Positions 10,201 through 16,613 of a stretch of 35,566 nt of DNA are shown here, piece by piece. The translations under genes and the position numbers were made by a program. How positions within the stretch are numbered: position 1 is the stretch's first letter; each line of letters begins with the position of its first letter. Under the pieces are notes generated by a model. That model worked only from the letters and a program-made list of their open reading frames with translations. It did not search any database and was not told where the DNA came from. Origin of the DNA: Desulforhopalus sp. IMCC35007 (GTDB taxonomy: Bacteria; Desulfobacterota; Desulfobulbia; Desulfobulbales; Desulfocapsaceae); contig NZ_SWCN01000038.1 of NCBI RefSeq assembly GCF_005116575.1, forward strand, positions 1 to 35,566, read 5' to 3'.

Positions 10201-11808
10201 GTTGTAGGTCAGAATCTCCCCGGGAACATACCCGTCATCACCTCCAGCATCAGGAGAATGACTCTTCTGGATAGTTATGGCTTCCGCGTGGAAGATGTCA
10301 TCGATATTTTCATTACTTGAAAAGTTACCATCCTCATCAACCTCAGGGTAGATAGTAGCGGTAACAGCTGGGTCATAAGCGTCCCTGGGAACCCAGTGAT
10401 AAGAAACTTCACCATTATTGATAATATGAACATCATCCGCTGAGTCAGGATCTATAATCGCATCCCCGGCCCCGTTCTGCTCTGGAACATAAAACCCATA
10501 GTGTATTACGACATCATCGTCGGCGGCTGTACCTGTAACCGTCCCCAGTATCTGTATTTCAAGAGCTCCCCCTTGATTTCCTGTAGGCTCACGAACGATG
10601 TTATAACCCGCCGGAGTCAAAGCCACCCCCCCAACAGAGATAGACGTAACCCCGGTATAATAGATGGAATCTGGAACCTCCTGAGTATAGACAAGACTAT
10701 CTACATTCTGATTTTCGGCTATATCGATGGTAGATATGTATTCTGCCGGGAAGTTAGGGCCGGTTGGGATTTCCTGATAATTTTGCTCAAAAACAGTATC
10801 AAGATCAGTGGCAACTTCCCGAATATCATCAGCAATCGGATCATGCTGTTCCTGACAATCAGATCCAACAGTGGGGACATTAATTTCAGTATTAAAGGCG
10901 ATAACCTCTGGAAGAAAACTTATAGTCTCCCCACCATCCCGTATTGGATTATCCGTAGTATAGTCATCAGCAGCTGTTAAACCATACATTGCCCCCCTGT
11001 AAATGGTGACATCAAGGGCAGCATCAGGGTCGTTAATATCACCCACATCGGCATTTTCACTCATATGGGCGGTTACCTCAATTTCGGCGGCCGTCTGATC
11101 AGGCGTAAAAGATCCAAACGGCAAACGCAAGGTTACAAACTCATCTCCAGGGTTAAGCCCCGTGATAACCAGAGCCTCTCCTGTGTTGGGGTCTTTGACC
11201 CAGTTGTGGGTAACCTCGCCCGCGTTATTAACTATTTGCGTATGATACTCAACATCGACTCCCAGATAGGTGGCACTTTCAAAAGAAATACCGTCATCTG
11301 TTCGTGTAACATCAGTAACCTCGTCTCCCTCAAGCCCCCGATCAAGGACAAGATCAATATATGGGCCGTAAACAGTTTCTGTACGGTCATTATTGTAAGT
11401 CACAGTGAAAGTGAAATCTTCACCGATCATCGGATCAATGGGGATTACAACATCTTCTGAATCCACAGCCTGAGTGTCGACGTCACCAGCATCGGCCACA
11501 ACAAGATCGGACTCATCAGCCTCCGTTTGCATCATGGCGTCTGCAGCAGATTGTGCTTCTGCCAAGTCACTGGCAGCGCCTTCGACTTCTACACTAACAT
11601 CATCCTGGGACGCTCCCGCATCCACCTGTTCTACTTCCTGACTGGCCGCAACAGTCTCACTCTCTGCCTGCATCTCTGCACCATCCAGCGAAGTTTCCTC
11701 CACTCCTCCATCGGTTGGCTCAACAAGTGCAGCAACTGGATTGGCGTCAAAAAATACACGCTCTTCGAGCGACTCTAGAATCAGTTGATATGGTGTAGTT
11801 TTTTTCAT
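4252..11808 (-). CDS. Giant repeat-rich surface protein (adhesin-like), LEERVFFDA N-terminus
   Basis: A roughly 2,518-residue, very acidic extracellular protein. There is no classical signal peptide; the N-terminus carries LESLEERVFFDA at residues 11-22, a variant of the LEPR/LExR motif seen at the start of many giant exported proteins. An Ala/Glu/Asp-rich linker follows to about residue 125. About seven DUF11/isopeptide-type domains follow, recognisable by TK/SK-rich first strands (for example VVEPELQISK, LNEPVLQITK, VGGPTVTK). Then come five SdrD B-like domains, a proline-rich hinge (VPPEPPTVRPPE), and a C-terminal Ig-like module (IYTGHAEPGTTLRINLTDAQG). RTX nonapeptides and LPXTG are absent. 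ATG 11808 is chosen; a TTG nine codons upstream is possible. It is the first gene of the operon and its stop overlaps an ATG of the TolC frame. The likely role is adhesion or surface coating, exported by the neighbouring adaptor and channel (inference). Confidence 0.88.
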   Translation of the reverse strand: MKKTTPYQLILESLEERVFFDANPVAALVEPTDGGVEETSLDGAEMQAESETVAASQEVEQVDAGASQDDVSVEVEGAASDLAEAQSAADAMMQTEADESDLVVADAGDVDTQAVDSEDVVIPIDPMIGEDFTFTVTYNNDRTETVYGPYIDLVLDRGLEGDEVTDVTRTDDGISFESATYLGVDVEYHTQIVNNAGEVTHNWVKDPNTGEALVITGLNPGDEFVTLRLPFGSFTPDQTAAEIEVTAHMSENADVGDINDPDAALDVTIYRGAMYGLTAADDYTTDNPIRDGGETISFLPEVIAFNTEINVPTVGSDCQEQHDPIADDIREVATDLDTVFEQNYQEIPTGPNFPAEYISTIDIAENQNVDSLVYTQEVPDSIYYTGVTSISVGGVALTPAGYNIVREPTGNQGGALEIQILGTVTGTAADDDVVIHYGFYVPEQNGAGDAIIDPDSADDVHIINNGEVSYHWVPRDAYDPAVTATIYPEVDEDGNFSSNENIDDIFHAEAITIQKSHSPDAGGDDGYVPGEILTYNLDFQISDYFAFGDSNINDSIYAFRIEDVVADGLEVDPTTITIDLWENGTQIATSVALTPGAVGSQVWAETQTDGSIIFFYNLDAILRSAGITGEAADGILQGGETGATTGTITYDATILDQYRVDPATGEHNVDQGDNLQGGVTIYGDVFTKGVVPVATGQSEDDESCDNVNIVTGGVSKSIIAINNSESGWATDGTSEDRPMISPGDTVSYIIRYDMPISSVENFDFVDYLPLPVFNAADPDQDGTDVFNGDPWVEVGADDPARYAAGNWFFTTASTYDTGSFEGLTVDPGQNSLTFSWSNYHDEFDTSSVVEVVFTVAVSNDPFPDGFYLTNQVTAYESGTELENSETNAIDQIVLNEPVLQITKGVINTDNSAGTYDGNVGTVETGTVTETAEADFGLSVDANLSGIDAGDTVTFAIVVQNIGHSDAFDVAISDSLPAGFAIPVTGLNLNVTTGDRSISVAFTDANGLSYGDAAFNFFSGIILTDPGAGAVAANTDNNTTQTDNVVVITYDLVATVDITPGQTLVNTAAITNYAGAEGGADHTIVDPSDTAEVTVGGPTVTKTITGTSQPDAVTSGTDVAIGEEVTYTVQIAVQEGTTESVLFRDNLADNGLQLVSINSISASTDLATTAQGGVWDNIITSNIPTGSYDIYLNFGDITNSNTYNSTPEYITINYTALVLNNSANDRGDNLANNAQWLSGSAVLSSDTETVTVVEPELQISKVADNSSPDEGDTVEFTIVISHTGGSNQDAFDVSFSDTIPDGYENVTILRQVGTGSLTGITTAISSSGTEGRDLTGIWDEFQLGDTYTIVVSAALVANPSGGLDLSNTASIDWTSLPDGDENTDDSNERVGDPANIAYNDYVASATTSVIVDPGAIEKIAPDPSTYTIGETIQYYMIVTLPEGDMVDVQVTDTLPAGLEYVVGSYEVFTTFGTGPTDDPSGLLTSDFDGRISDTSSLNSTVGDGNDIDFSLGNVTVVSDNDSSNNSFVIGFRAIVLNDSVNEDGDTKINVATLSYDDPNDSGNDRITVNETDPTDSVATIVEPQITTTKTVVDADGGVGDTQADNLNDIMTYTVVMENTGRGTAYEVSLSDALAIGTEFIAVNSISITTSSVPSNAVTDPDLITFTNTDGLLEFSDDSWDLEVGETLTIRYDVRVVEAWFVGGNHINVADADWSGRNGEDANERIYDDSDTRNPGMSQDGTQDTATAIFTVPLGDGTIGDTVWFDVVADGVQDAGETGIAGVTVTAEVISPLDGATVYSLTAITDSSGNYSFTHLPDATYNIHVESSTLPSGMTQTFDYDLGTNVLDHTGSYEITDSANGETFLDVDFGYTGQGSVGDYVWYDTSQDGIQNEIDQGIEGAEVTLHGDLDGDGTYEYTATATTNEDGFYQFTNLPLENYWVEVSSPIGLTNETYERDGSLDNRVDIADTEWDSTDPSIQDLDFGFVGTGSIGNYIWNNLNGDNSQDGESGIANVTVTLTGDLDNDGIDETLTTVTDADGLYHFDNLPSGDFTITVDESTLPESFVLTSDPDGPRDSSSTVTLAAGETNNAQDFGYTETGSIGDTIFFDVNNNGIQDSGDVGIAGVEVTLIGDVDLDGTPDTLTAVTDRNGNYLFDGILPGDYSVTVNPSTLPAGINQTYDLDGLDTPDASDLSLVAGEDNLDVDFGYTGTGSIGDTVWYDLDEDGVLDPGEEGIAGVKITLKGDFDGDGVTDVVLETTTDTNGNYSFDNLFAGAYTLTADPSSVINNYYPVYDLDGLFDNTTTIQLGAGEVNNNVDFGYKLVIVPPEPPTVRPPEIVEPGFIYDPLFQSYVEGGERRDVDEFIEMRAEDSVFQEPLLPVSPIYTGHAEPGTTLRINLTDAQGNFVGTQLVMADTGGNWLANFAGSLMYDMPHSIEIQQDLSLYNASTAGGFNLRTYFMPALSDSPFTSLALSVDSIFATRPFVILETLSEYYNQSSGLAWDDHYDYEYIAVSTNPSQSTL
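4855..6552 (-). repeat. Five tandem SdrD B-like domain repeats inside the giant gene
   Basis: Five successive units each begin with a GxGSIGDxVWxD-type strand (GTIGDTVWFD, GSVGDYVWYD, GSIGNYIWNN, GSIGDTIFFD, GSIGDTVWYD) and end with a DVDFGYTG-type strand. Unit starts lie near 6549, 6201, 5855, 5522 and 5190, giving periods of about 332-348 bp. Asp/Asn-rich loops such as DLDEDGVLDPGEEG are typical calcium-binding sites of SdrD B domains. Units 3-5 are close to the same length, consistent with amplification within the gene. Confidence 0.85.
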
Positions 11809-11910
11809 AAGTATATCCCAGATAGAAACCGGCAATAGGCGCTTTCACGTTTACGGACCAGCCAAGCTTTCTTACATAATCGTAAAGAACGATACAGAAA
11901 AATCTCTATG

Positions 11911-11916
11911 AGTATA
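11911..11916 (-). promoter_or_regulatory. Candidate -10 element for the secretion operon
   Basis: On the minus strand the sequence reads GGTATACT, containing TATACT, which is close to the sigma-70 -10 consensus. It lies about 100 nt before the chosen start of the giant gene. No convincing -35 hexamer sits 16-18 nt upstream, so this is only a candidate. It falls in one copy of an imperfect direct repeat described separately. Confidence 0.25.
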
Positions 11917-12042
11917 CCTTATATCAGCAGATACATTGTGTATGTAAGGAAGCAGTAAATAATAACGATTACTATATGCAATTACCTGTCATAATTGATG
12001 CGGTACAGGACAAGAAAAGGGTCAATAGGGGCTACGCATATT

Positions 12043-12085
12043 CATAAAAATATCTCTGGTTGCAACCGGTAAAAATATTTTTATG
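12043..12085. promoter_or_regulatory. Nested dyad: 11-bp inverted repeat around GGTTGCAACC
   Basis: The arms CATAAAAATAT (12043-12053) and ATATTTTTATG (12075-12085) are perfectly complementary. Between them lies the 10-nt palindrome GGTTGCAACC at 12058-12067. The nested symmetry, in a divergent promoter region about 235 nt upstream of the giant gene, fits an operator for one or two dimeric regulators. It could also be a hairpin with no U-tract. No experiment or known consensus supports a specific regulator. Confidence 0.4.
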
Positions 12086-12714
12086 TTAGCCCTTTGGCCA
12101 GAATTCTTAACAAATTTTGATGAAAATATATCTACAAGTGTACATTATATCAACAAATATACCTACACATTTAGCAACTTATCAAACTGTACCAATGAAC
12201 CTTTGTCATGGTTTACCCAAGAGATTTTGAGCAGGATAAAGAAATACTCACCTGAAAAAGCCGTTATTTTGAAATATCAGCAGGGGGAAAATTAGCGACC
12301 AATCGGTTGTTTCATACAACCCATTCGCGGCCCGTCACTCAGATCTAATCCACCATACATTCGTTACAACTCCAATTTACTGTCAGTAGTCCTCAGCGAA
12401 AGACAAAACAACTTGCACTGATTACCTCAGATGCTTTATTGAATTTCTTGCAATGTCATCTAAAAACTGCATTTTCCGGTTTTTGATTTTATTTTTTAGG
12501 TAATTTGAAGTACATGGCAATTGGACTACAACAATTTCTGCATCCTTCAATATTTCAGATGCTGCGCAGAATTACGCAGGTAACATCTCGCTTCCGAGTT
12601 TTTTAGCTCCCTGTAAGATATTTTTGCCGGCTCACCCTAAATCAAGCTATAAATTTACCTGATATTTTATAACACTACGATGTTTTCATTGTCTTCATCT
12701 GCTATAGTGGGGTT

Positions 12715-14274
12715 ATGAAAACATTGTACTCACTCGGAAACATTATAGACCTGGAATATTTTCTCCACAAAGACACAAATATCTCCCCCGAAAAGCTCCA
12801 CCTGCGGGACCGTGAGATAGCTTTGAGCCTTGTTGAACAGGAATCAGACCATGAGCTGACAACGGTCGAACTGCTGTCCGGCTGGCTGGGTGTCCGTCTG
12901 AAAAGTGAATTTGTTCACGGACAGAGCGAAAGCCCCGGAACAATTTTCACGAAAAGCCGTGCTCTTGCATCAAGTCTGGTTTCTATAAAAGGGCTCTTTG
13001 CAGGTCTCTTTGCAGGCTGGGCTTTTTTTGCCTATGCAGGGACCACTCCCGTTAACGTCTTACAGTTCCTTCTCTTTTTCGTCTTTTCACAGCTTCTCTT
13101 TGCTCTACTGCTGTTTGGCTCCATTGCCTTTAGAAAACTCATTTCAGAAACTGGCCTGCCTCAAACAGGTTATCTCCTCCTCCACTCCCTTGGTAAAGCA
13201 CTGTTCAAGCGTCTGCACCGCAAGTGGCTCCAGAGTTTAGGTGGAGACAAACGGGAAAGTATTGGAGCAGCCTACGGTATTATCAGAAGCAGAAGCAAAA
13301 TTTACGGCTCCCTTTTTTACTGGCCCATCTTTTCTCTCGCCCAACTGTTTGGCATTACCTTTAACATCGGCCTTCTTACTACTTCACTGATAAAGATTGT
13401 TACCAGTGATCTGGCCTTTGGCTGGCAGTCAACCCTCCAGCTCAGCGACATCGCCATGTATAAAATGGTTCAGTTTCTTGCTCTCCCCTGGAGCTGGCTG
13501 TTCCCACAAGGTCTGGCAACACCGAGTATCTCCGAAATTGCAGGCAGCCACATCGTACTCAAAGATGGGATCTACCACCTCGCAACCGGTGATCTTGTAG
13601 CATGGTGGCCATTTCTTCTTCTGTGCCTCGTCTTTTATGGCCTGATTCTCCGTCTCATCTTTTATGTTTCCAGCCGACTACTCGAGGGTGTCTCATTACA
13701 AAACCTCAAATGGAACACTCCGAAATATGCGGCACTGTTACGGCGGATGCGCACCCCCATTGTCAGCACCCAGGCTCAGGATCTGCCCCATGAGCTAACC
13801 GATGATTCTAACCCAGAGCCCGCGATTGCCAGTTCGCAGACCACCAGCACTGCTCCGCCGCGAATTCTCCTTATTCCAGATGACATCTGCGATTCTTTTC
13901 CTGTTAAGAGCCTTACGCAACTCATGGGCCAAAAGGGCTATACTTTAACGGCCCAATATCGTTTCATGTGCGGGTACGAAGAGGATCGACAGCTGCTGCA
14001 GACGTTGAGTAAAAATGAGTTTATGGACGAAACCGGTTTTTATATAATTATGGAAGCATGGATGGTTCCCCTGGTTGATTTTCTAGTTTTTTTAAAAGAT
14101 ATCAGGAAATTATCTACACCAGAAACCATTATTGAAATCGCACTTACAGGTTCCCCCGAAGGGGCTCATTTTACAAAAATCGCAGCAACTGATTTCACTA
14201 TCTGGAGTAAAAAGATTCAATCCATCGGAGATCCATATATCCACCTCTCCGCGATAACAGGAATAACCAAATGA
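12715..14274 (+). CDS. DUF2868 membrane protein
   Basis: The 519-residue protein fits the DUF2868 family, uncharacterised membrane proteins almost always encoded next to a DUF3482 GTPase. Membrane segments are visible at about residues 88-108 (GLFAGLFAGWAFFAYAG), 116-136 (LLFFVFSQLLFALLLFGSIAF), 200-222 and 296-320 (PFLLLCLVFYGLILRLIFYVS). A soluble C-terminal domain of about 170 residues follows. The start ATG has TGGGGTT immediately upstream. Its last four bases overlap the start of the GTPase gene (ATGA), so the two are translationally coupled. The protein probably serves as the membrane partner of that GTPase; the process is unknown. Confidence 0.82.
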   Translation: MKTLYSLGNIIDLEYFLHKDTNISPEKLHLRDREIALSLVEQESDHELTTVELLSGWLGVRLKSEFVHGQSESPGTIFTKSRALASSLVSIKGLFAGLFAGWAFFAYAGTTPVNVLQFLLFFVFSQLLFALLLFGSIAFRKLISETGLPQTGYLLLHSLGKALFKRLHRKWLQSLGGDKRESIGAAYGIIRSRSKIYGSLFYWPIFSLAQLFGITFNIGLLTTSLIKIVTSDLAFGWQSTLQLSDIAMYKMVQFLALPWSWLFPQGLATPSISEIAGSHIVLKDGIYHLATGDLVAWWPFLLLCLVFYGLILRLIFYVSSRLLEGVSLQNLKWNTPKYAALLRRMRTPIVSTQAQDLPHELTDDSNPEPAIASSQTTSTAPPRILLIPDDICDSFPVKSLTQLMGQKGYTLTAQYRFMCGYEEDRQLLQTLSKNEFMDETGFYIIMEAWMVPLVDFLVFLKDIRKLSTPETIIEIALTGSPEGAHFTKIAATDFTIWSKKIQSIGDPYIHLSAITGITK

Positions 14275-15686
14275 CTCTCCCCCCTGAATTTGCCATACTG
14301 GGTCACCCCAACGAAGGAAAATCCTCTGTACTTTCAACTCTTGCAGAAGATGACTCGGTGCGCGTCAGTCCCACCCCAGGTGAAACAACGGTATGCCGGA
14401 CCTTTCCGGTTATTATCGATGGCAGAGAAATGCTTCGTTTCACCGACACCCCAGGATTTCAAAATCCCGGCCGGGTCCTCAGCGAGCTGAAAAACCGTTT
14501 TTCAACAAGCTCCGATCCCATAAAAGAGTTTCGAGCCTATGCGGCTTTGATTCCCGAGCTGCATGATGACTGTGAACTGCTGTCTCCACTTGAACGAGGG
14601 GCTGGAATCATCTATATCGTGGATGGATCAAGACCTGTGCGTAATGTGGACAGGGCAGAAATGGAAATTCTCAGGCTTTCCGGCAGGCCCCGAATGGCCA
14701 TAATCAACTGTAAGGTCGATGAAGAGAAACACCTTGAGGCCTGGAAGAGTGAGTTCAGAAAAAATTTCAATTCCAACCGCAGGTTTAATGCCCACCGGGC
14801 AACCTACTCAGAACGTATTTCACTGCTCGAAGCACTCAAATCCATTGACCAGGACTGGCAGAATACCCTGGATGAGGTTATCTCCGTCTTCAAAAAAGAC
14901 TGGAAAAACCGCAACAATGTCAGTGCAGACATTATTGCAGGCCTGCTGCAACAGGCCTTGAGCCTCAAACTCCAGGAAAATATCAGCTCAGCAACTTCCC
15001 CTGCCAGGGCACGTGAAAAGCTGTTTGCTGCGTACAGTTCTAAAATTCGTTCCATTGAAGCCACCGCCCATAAACAGATCAAACAGCTTTTCCGGCACAA
15101 TGTATTCAACTATGAACTCCCTCCGCACTCCCTGCTCCACGAAGACCTTTTTGACGAAAAAACCTGGCAGATGCTTGGCCTCACCAAAAAACAGGTTATC
15201 ATTGCCGGCGGCATCGGTGGCGCAGCACTTGGTGCAAGCCTGGATGTAGCGGCACTTGGACATGGGCTTGGCATGTTCACTGCAATGGGAGGCATGGCAG
15301 GAGCTCTGGGCGCTTTTTTCGGGGGAGAAAAGCTCTCAAAGGAAGCAGAATTTTTCGGAGTTCCATTAGGCGGTAACCAAATACAGATAGGTCCGAGTAA
15401 ATCTATCGACCTTCTCTTTGTTCTCCTCAACAGATCACTTCTTTTCTACCAGTATACGATCAACTGGGCCCACGGCAGAAGGGATTACGACTCCCTGGAA
15501 AAGGTAGACAGCGAAAATGGTTCAACCCTGGCATTTACCAGACACTGGTCCGCCAGACGGATCAAAATATGCCATCATTTTTTCAAGGCTGTACAGGGCA
15601 ACGGAAACGATCATTCCCTCCCGCCACACGACGATTTCAGAGGGCTTCTCCTGCAGGCTATGGAGGAAATCAGTCAAAGAGATTAA
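14271..15686 (+). CDS. GTPase with DUF3482 C-terminal domain
   Basis: An Era/TrmE-like GTPase domain occupies the first 200 or so residues: G1 GHPNEGKSS at 11-19, a Thr-rich switch I (TPGETT), G3 DTPGF at 59-63, and a variant G4 reading NCKVD at 146-150, where CKVD replaces NKxD. The remainder is the DUF3482 region, with helices and a glycine/alanine-rich hydrophobic stretch at about 306-350 (GGIGGAALGASLDVAALGHG) that could insert in or touch the membrane. The 471-residue length is usual for this family. Overlap with the DUF2868 gene indicates a conserved two-protein module. Function is not established for either partner. Confidence 0.85.
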   Translation: MTLPPEFAILGHPNEGKSSVLSTLAEDDSVRVSPTPGETTVCRTFPVIIDGREMLRFTDTPGFQNPGRVLSELKNRFSTSSDPIKEFRAYAALIPELHDDCELLSPLERGAGIIYIVDGSRPVRNVDRAEMEILRLSGRPRMAIINCKVDEEKHLEAWKSEFRKNFNSNRRFNAHRATYSERISLLEALKSIDQDWQNTLDEVISVFKKDWKNRNNVSADIIAGLLQQALSLKLQENISSATSPARAREKLFAAYSSKIRSIEATAHKQIKQLFRHNVFNYELPPHSLLHEDLFDEKTWQMLGLTKKQVIIAGGIGGAALGASLDVAALGHGLGMFTAMGGMAGALGAFFGGEKLSKEAEFFGVPLGGNQIQIGPSKSIDLLFVLLNRSLLFYQYTINWAHGRRDYDSLEKVDSENGSTLAFTRHWSARRIKICHHFFKAVQGNGNDHSLPPHDDFRGLLLQAMEEISQRD

Positions 15687-15806
15687 GATCTTACATGGAC
15701 TAGCCAGCCAGCCTGTCCTGTATTATCATTTAAACTTTAATAGAGCTCAGATCCAGTGAAACAACCGGACAACCTTGAACGTAGTATTCCGAAAAAGGAG
15801 TAGCGC

Positions 15807-16424
15807 ATGGCTCAGGTTATAAAAGGTACTTTTTCTACAACAAAGCCGTCCCAGCCCAAAGAAGACAAACCGGTCCCCAGTTATATTCTCCACATCTCGA
15901 TCACATTTTCAGACCCGCTTATCTGGCGACTCATACAAATCCCAGGCACCTGTACTCTTGCAGACCTCCATGACGTTATTCAACGGAGTATGGGTTGGAG
16001 CGATTCCCATATCCACCAGTTCATTGTCGGAAAGATAAGCTACGAACCGACGATTCGATCCAACACCCCGAGGATCTCCAAAAGATTTGATGAAGATAAA
16101 TACCAGTTGCATACTCTCGAAGAAGGTATGCGATTTATGTTTTCGTATATTTATGATGCTGGTGGAGGATGGGAGCATGAGATTCATCTTTCAGAGGTTG
16201 TCCCCGCCACAAAACCGATATCCCACCCCATAGTTCTCGCCGGAGAACGAGCCTGTCCCCCTGAAGATGTTGTAGATATCCATGAATACCACCAGCTGAT
16301 CACAGCCTTTGAAACGCCGGGCAGTAAAGACTACCACCGCTTATATGAAATGACTGGCAGACCTGATTTTGACCCGGCTGTTTTTGACCTTGAAAGTGCA
16401 AAGAAAAGGCTCGCAGAACTCTAA
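15807..16424 (+). CDS. pRiA4b ORF-3-like family protein
   Basis: The 205-residue protein matches the plasmid pRiA4b ORF-3 family: an N-terminal SYILHISITFSDPLIWRLIQ strand, LADLHDVIQRSMGWSDSHIHQF, and the FMFSYIYDAGGGWEHEIHL segment, followed by a C-terminal ALAGERACPPED-like stretch (here VLAGERACPPEDVV). The family was named from mobile-element passengers but is widespread on chromosomes, and no biochemical role is established. The ATG has a strong AGGAG nine bases upstream. No transposase or terminal repeats flank it. It stands alone, 120 nt after the GTPase gene and convergent with the DUF748 gene. Confidence 0.85.
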   Translation: MAQVIKGTFSTTKPSQPKEDKPVPSYILHISITFSDPLIWRLIQIPGTCTLADLHDVIQRSMGWSDSHIHQFIVGKISYEPTIRSNTPRISKRFDEDKYQLHTLEEGMRFMFSYIYDAGGGWEHEIHLSEVVPATKPISHPIVLAGERACPPEDVVDIHEYHQLITAFETPGSKDYHRLYEMTGRPDFDPAVFDLESAKKRLAEL

Positions 16425-16573
16425 AACCCGTATCTCCAGGCTACGGGAGTCTCGAACAGATTATTGTATCCGACTTTTCTACATCGCTTTATTTCACGAT
16501 AATTTCAAGTTCGTCAAATACATTTGAGTTCAACTCAATGGGGCGTTGGGAACGGGTTAGAATCTACAAAACA

Positions 16574-16605
16574 GCACCTTCCAGACAATTCTGTATGGAA
16601 GGTGC
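16574..16605 (-). terminator. Probable terminator of the DUF748 gene
   Basis: GCACCTTCCA (16574-16583) and TGGAAGGTGC (16596-16605) form a 10-bp perfect stem with a 12-nt loop. It lies just past the stop of the minus-strand DUF748 gene. In that direction it is followed by TGTTTTG, a weak U-tract. Confidence 0.6.
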
Positions 16606-16613
16606 AACTCCAA

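Larger units (their letters stand above)
11809..12714. other. Divergent intergenic region with dyads and an imperfect repeat
   Basis: About 900 bp separate the divergent secretion operon and the DUF2868 gene. It is AT-rich. It holds a small dyad (ATACA-TTG-TGTAT, 11931-11943), an 11-bp inverted repeat (12043-12053 with 12075-12085) enclosing GGTTGCAACC, and a second dyad with GGTTGT/ACAACC arms at 12305-12321. An imperfect direct repeat links 11907-11933 with 12133-12159. The only open frame of size (70 codons from 12083) has no ribosome binding site and begins inside the dyad, so I do not call it a gene. TATAGT at 12703-12708, immediately before the next gene, could be a -10 element. Confidence 0.6.

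Noticed and set aside
4252-11808. RTX calcium-binding nonapeptide repeats or LPXTG anchor in the giant protein
   Set aside because: Read through for GGxGxD and LPxTG motifs; none seen. The Asp-rich loops belong to SdrD B-like units.
12083-12295. 70-codon plus-strand frame in the divergent region
   Set aside because: No ribosome binding site, starts inside an inverted repeat, overlaps an imperfect copy of the operon promoter segment, and the product is unrecognised.
15807-16424. Mobile element around the pRiA4b ORF-3-like gene
   Set aside because: The family name derives from elements, but there is no transposase, terminal repeat or composition change here.
16427-16447. Hairpin CCCGTA/TACGGG after the pRiA4b ORF-3-like gene as terminator
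   Set aside because: Only six base pairs, a nine-base loop and no U-tract.
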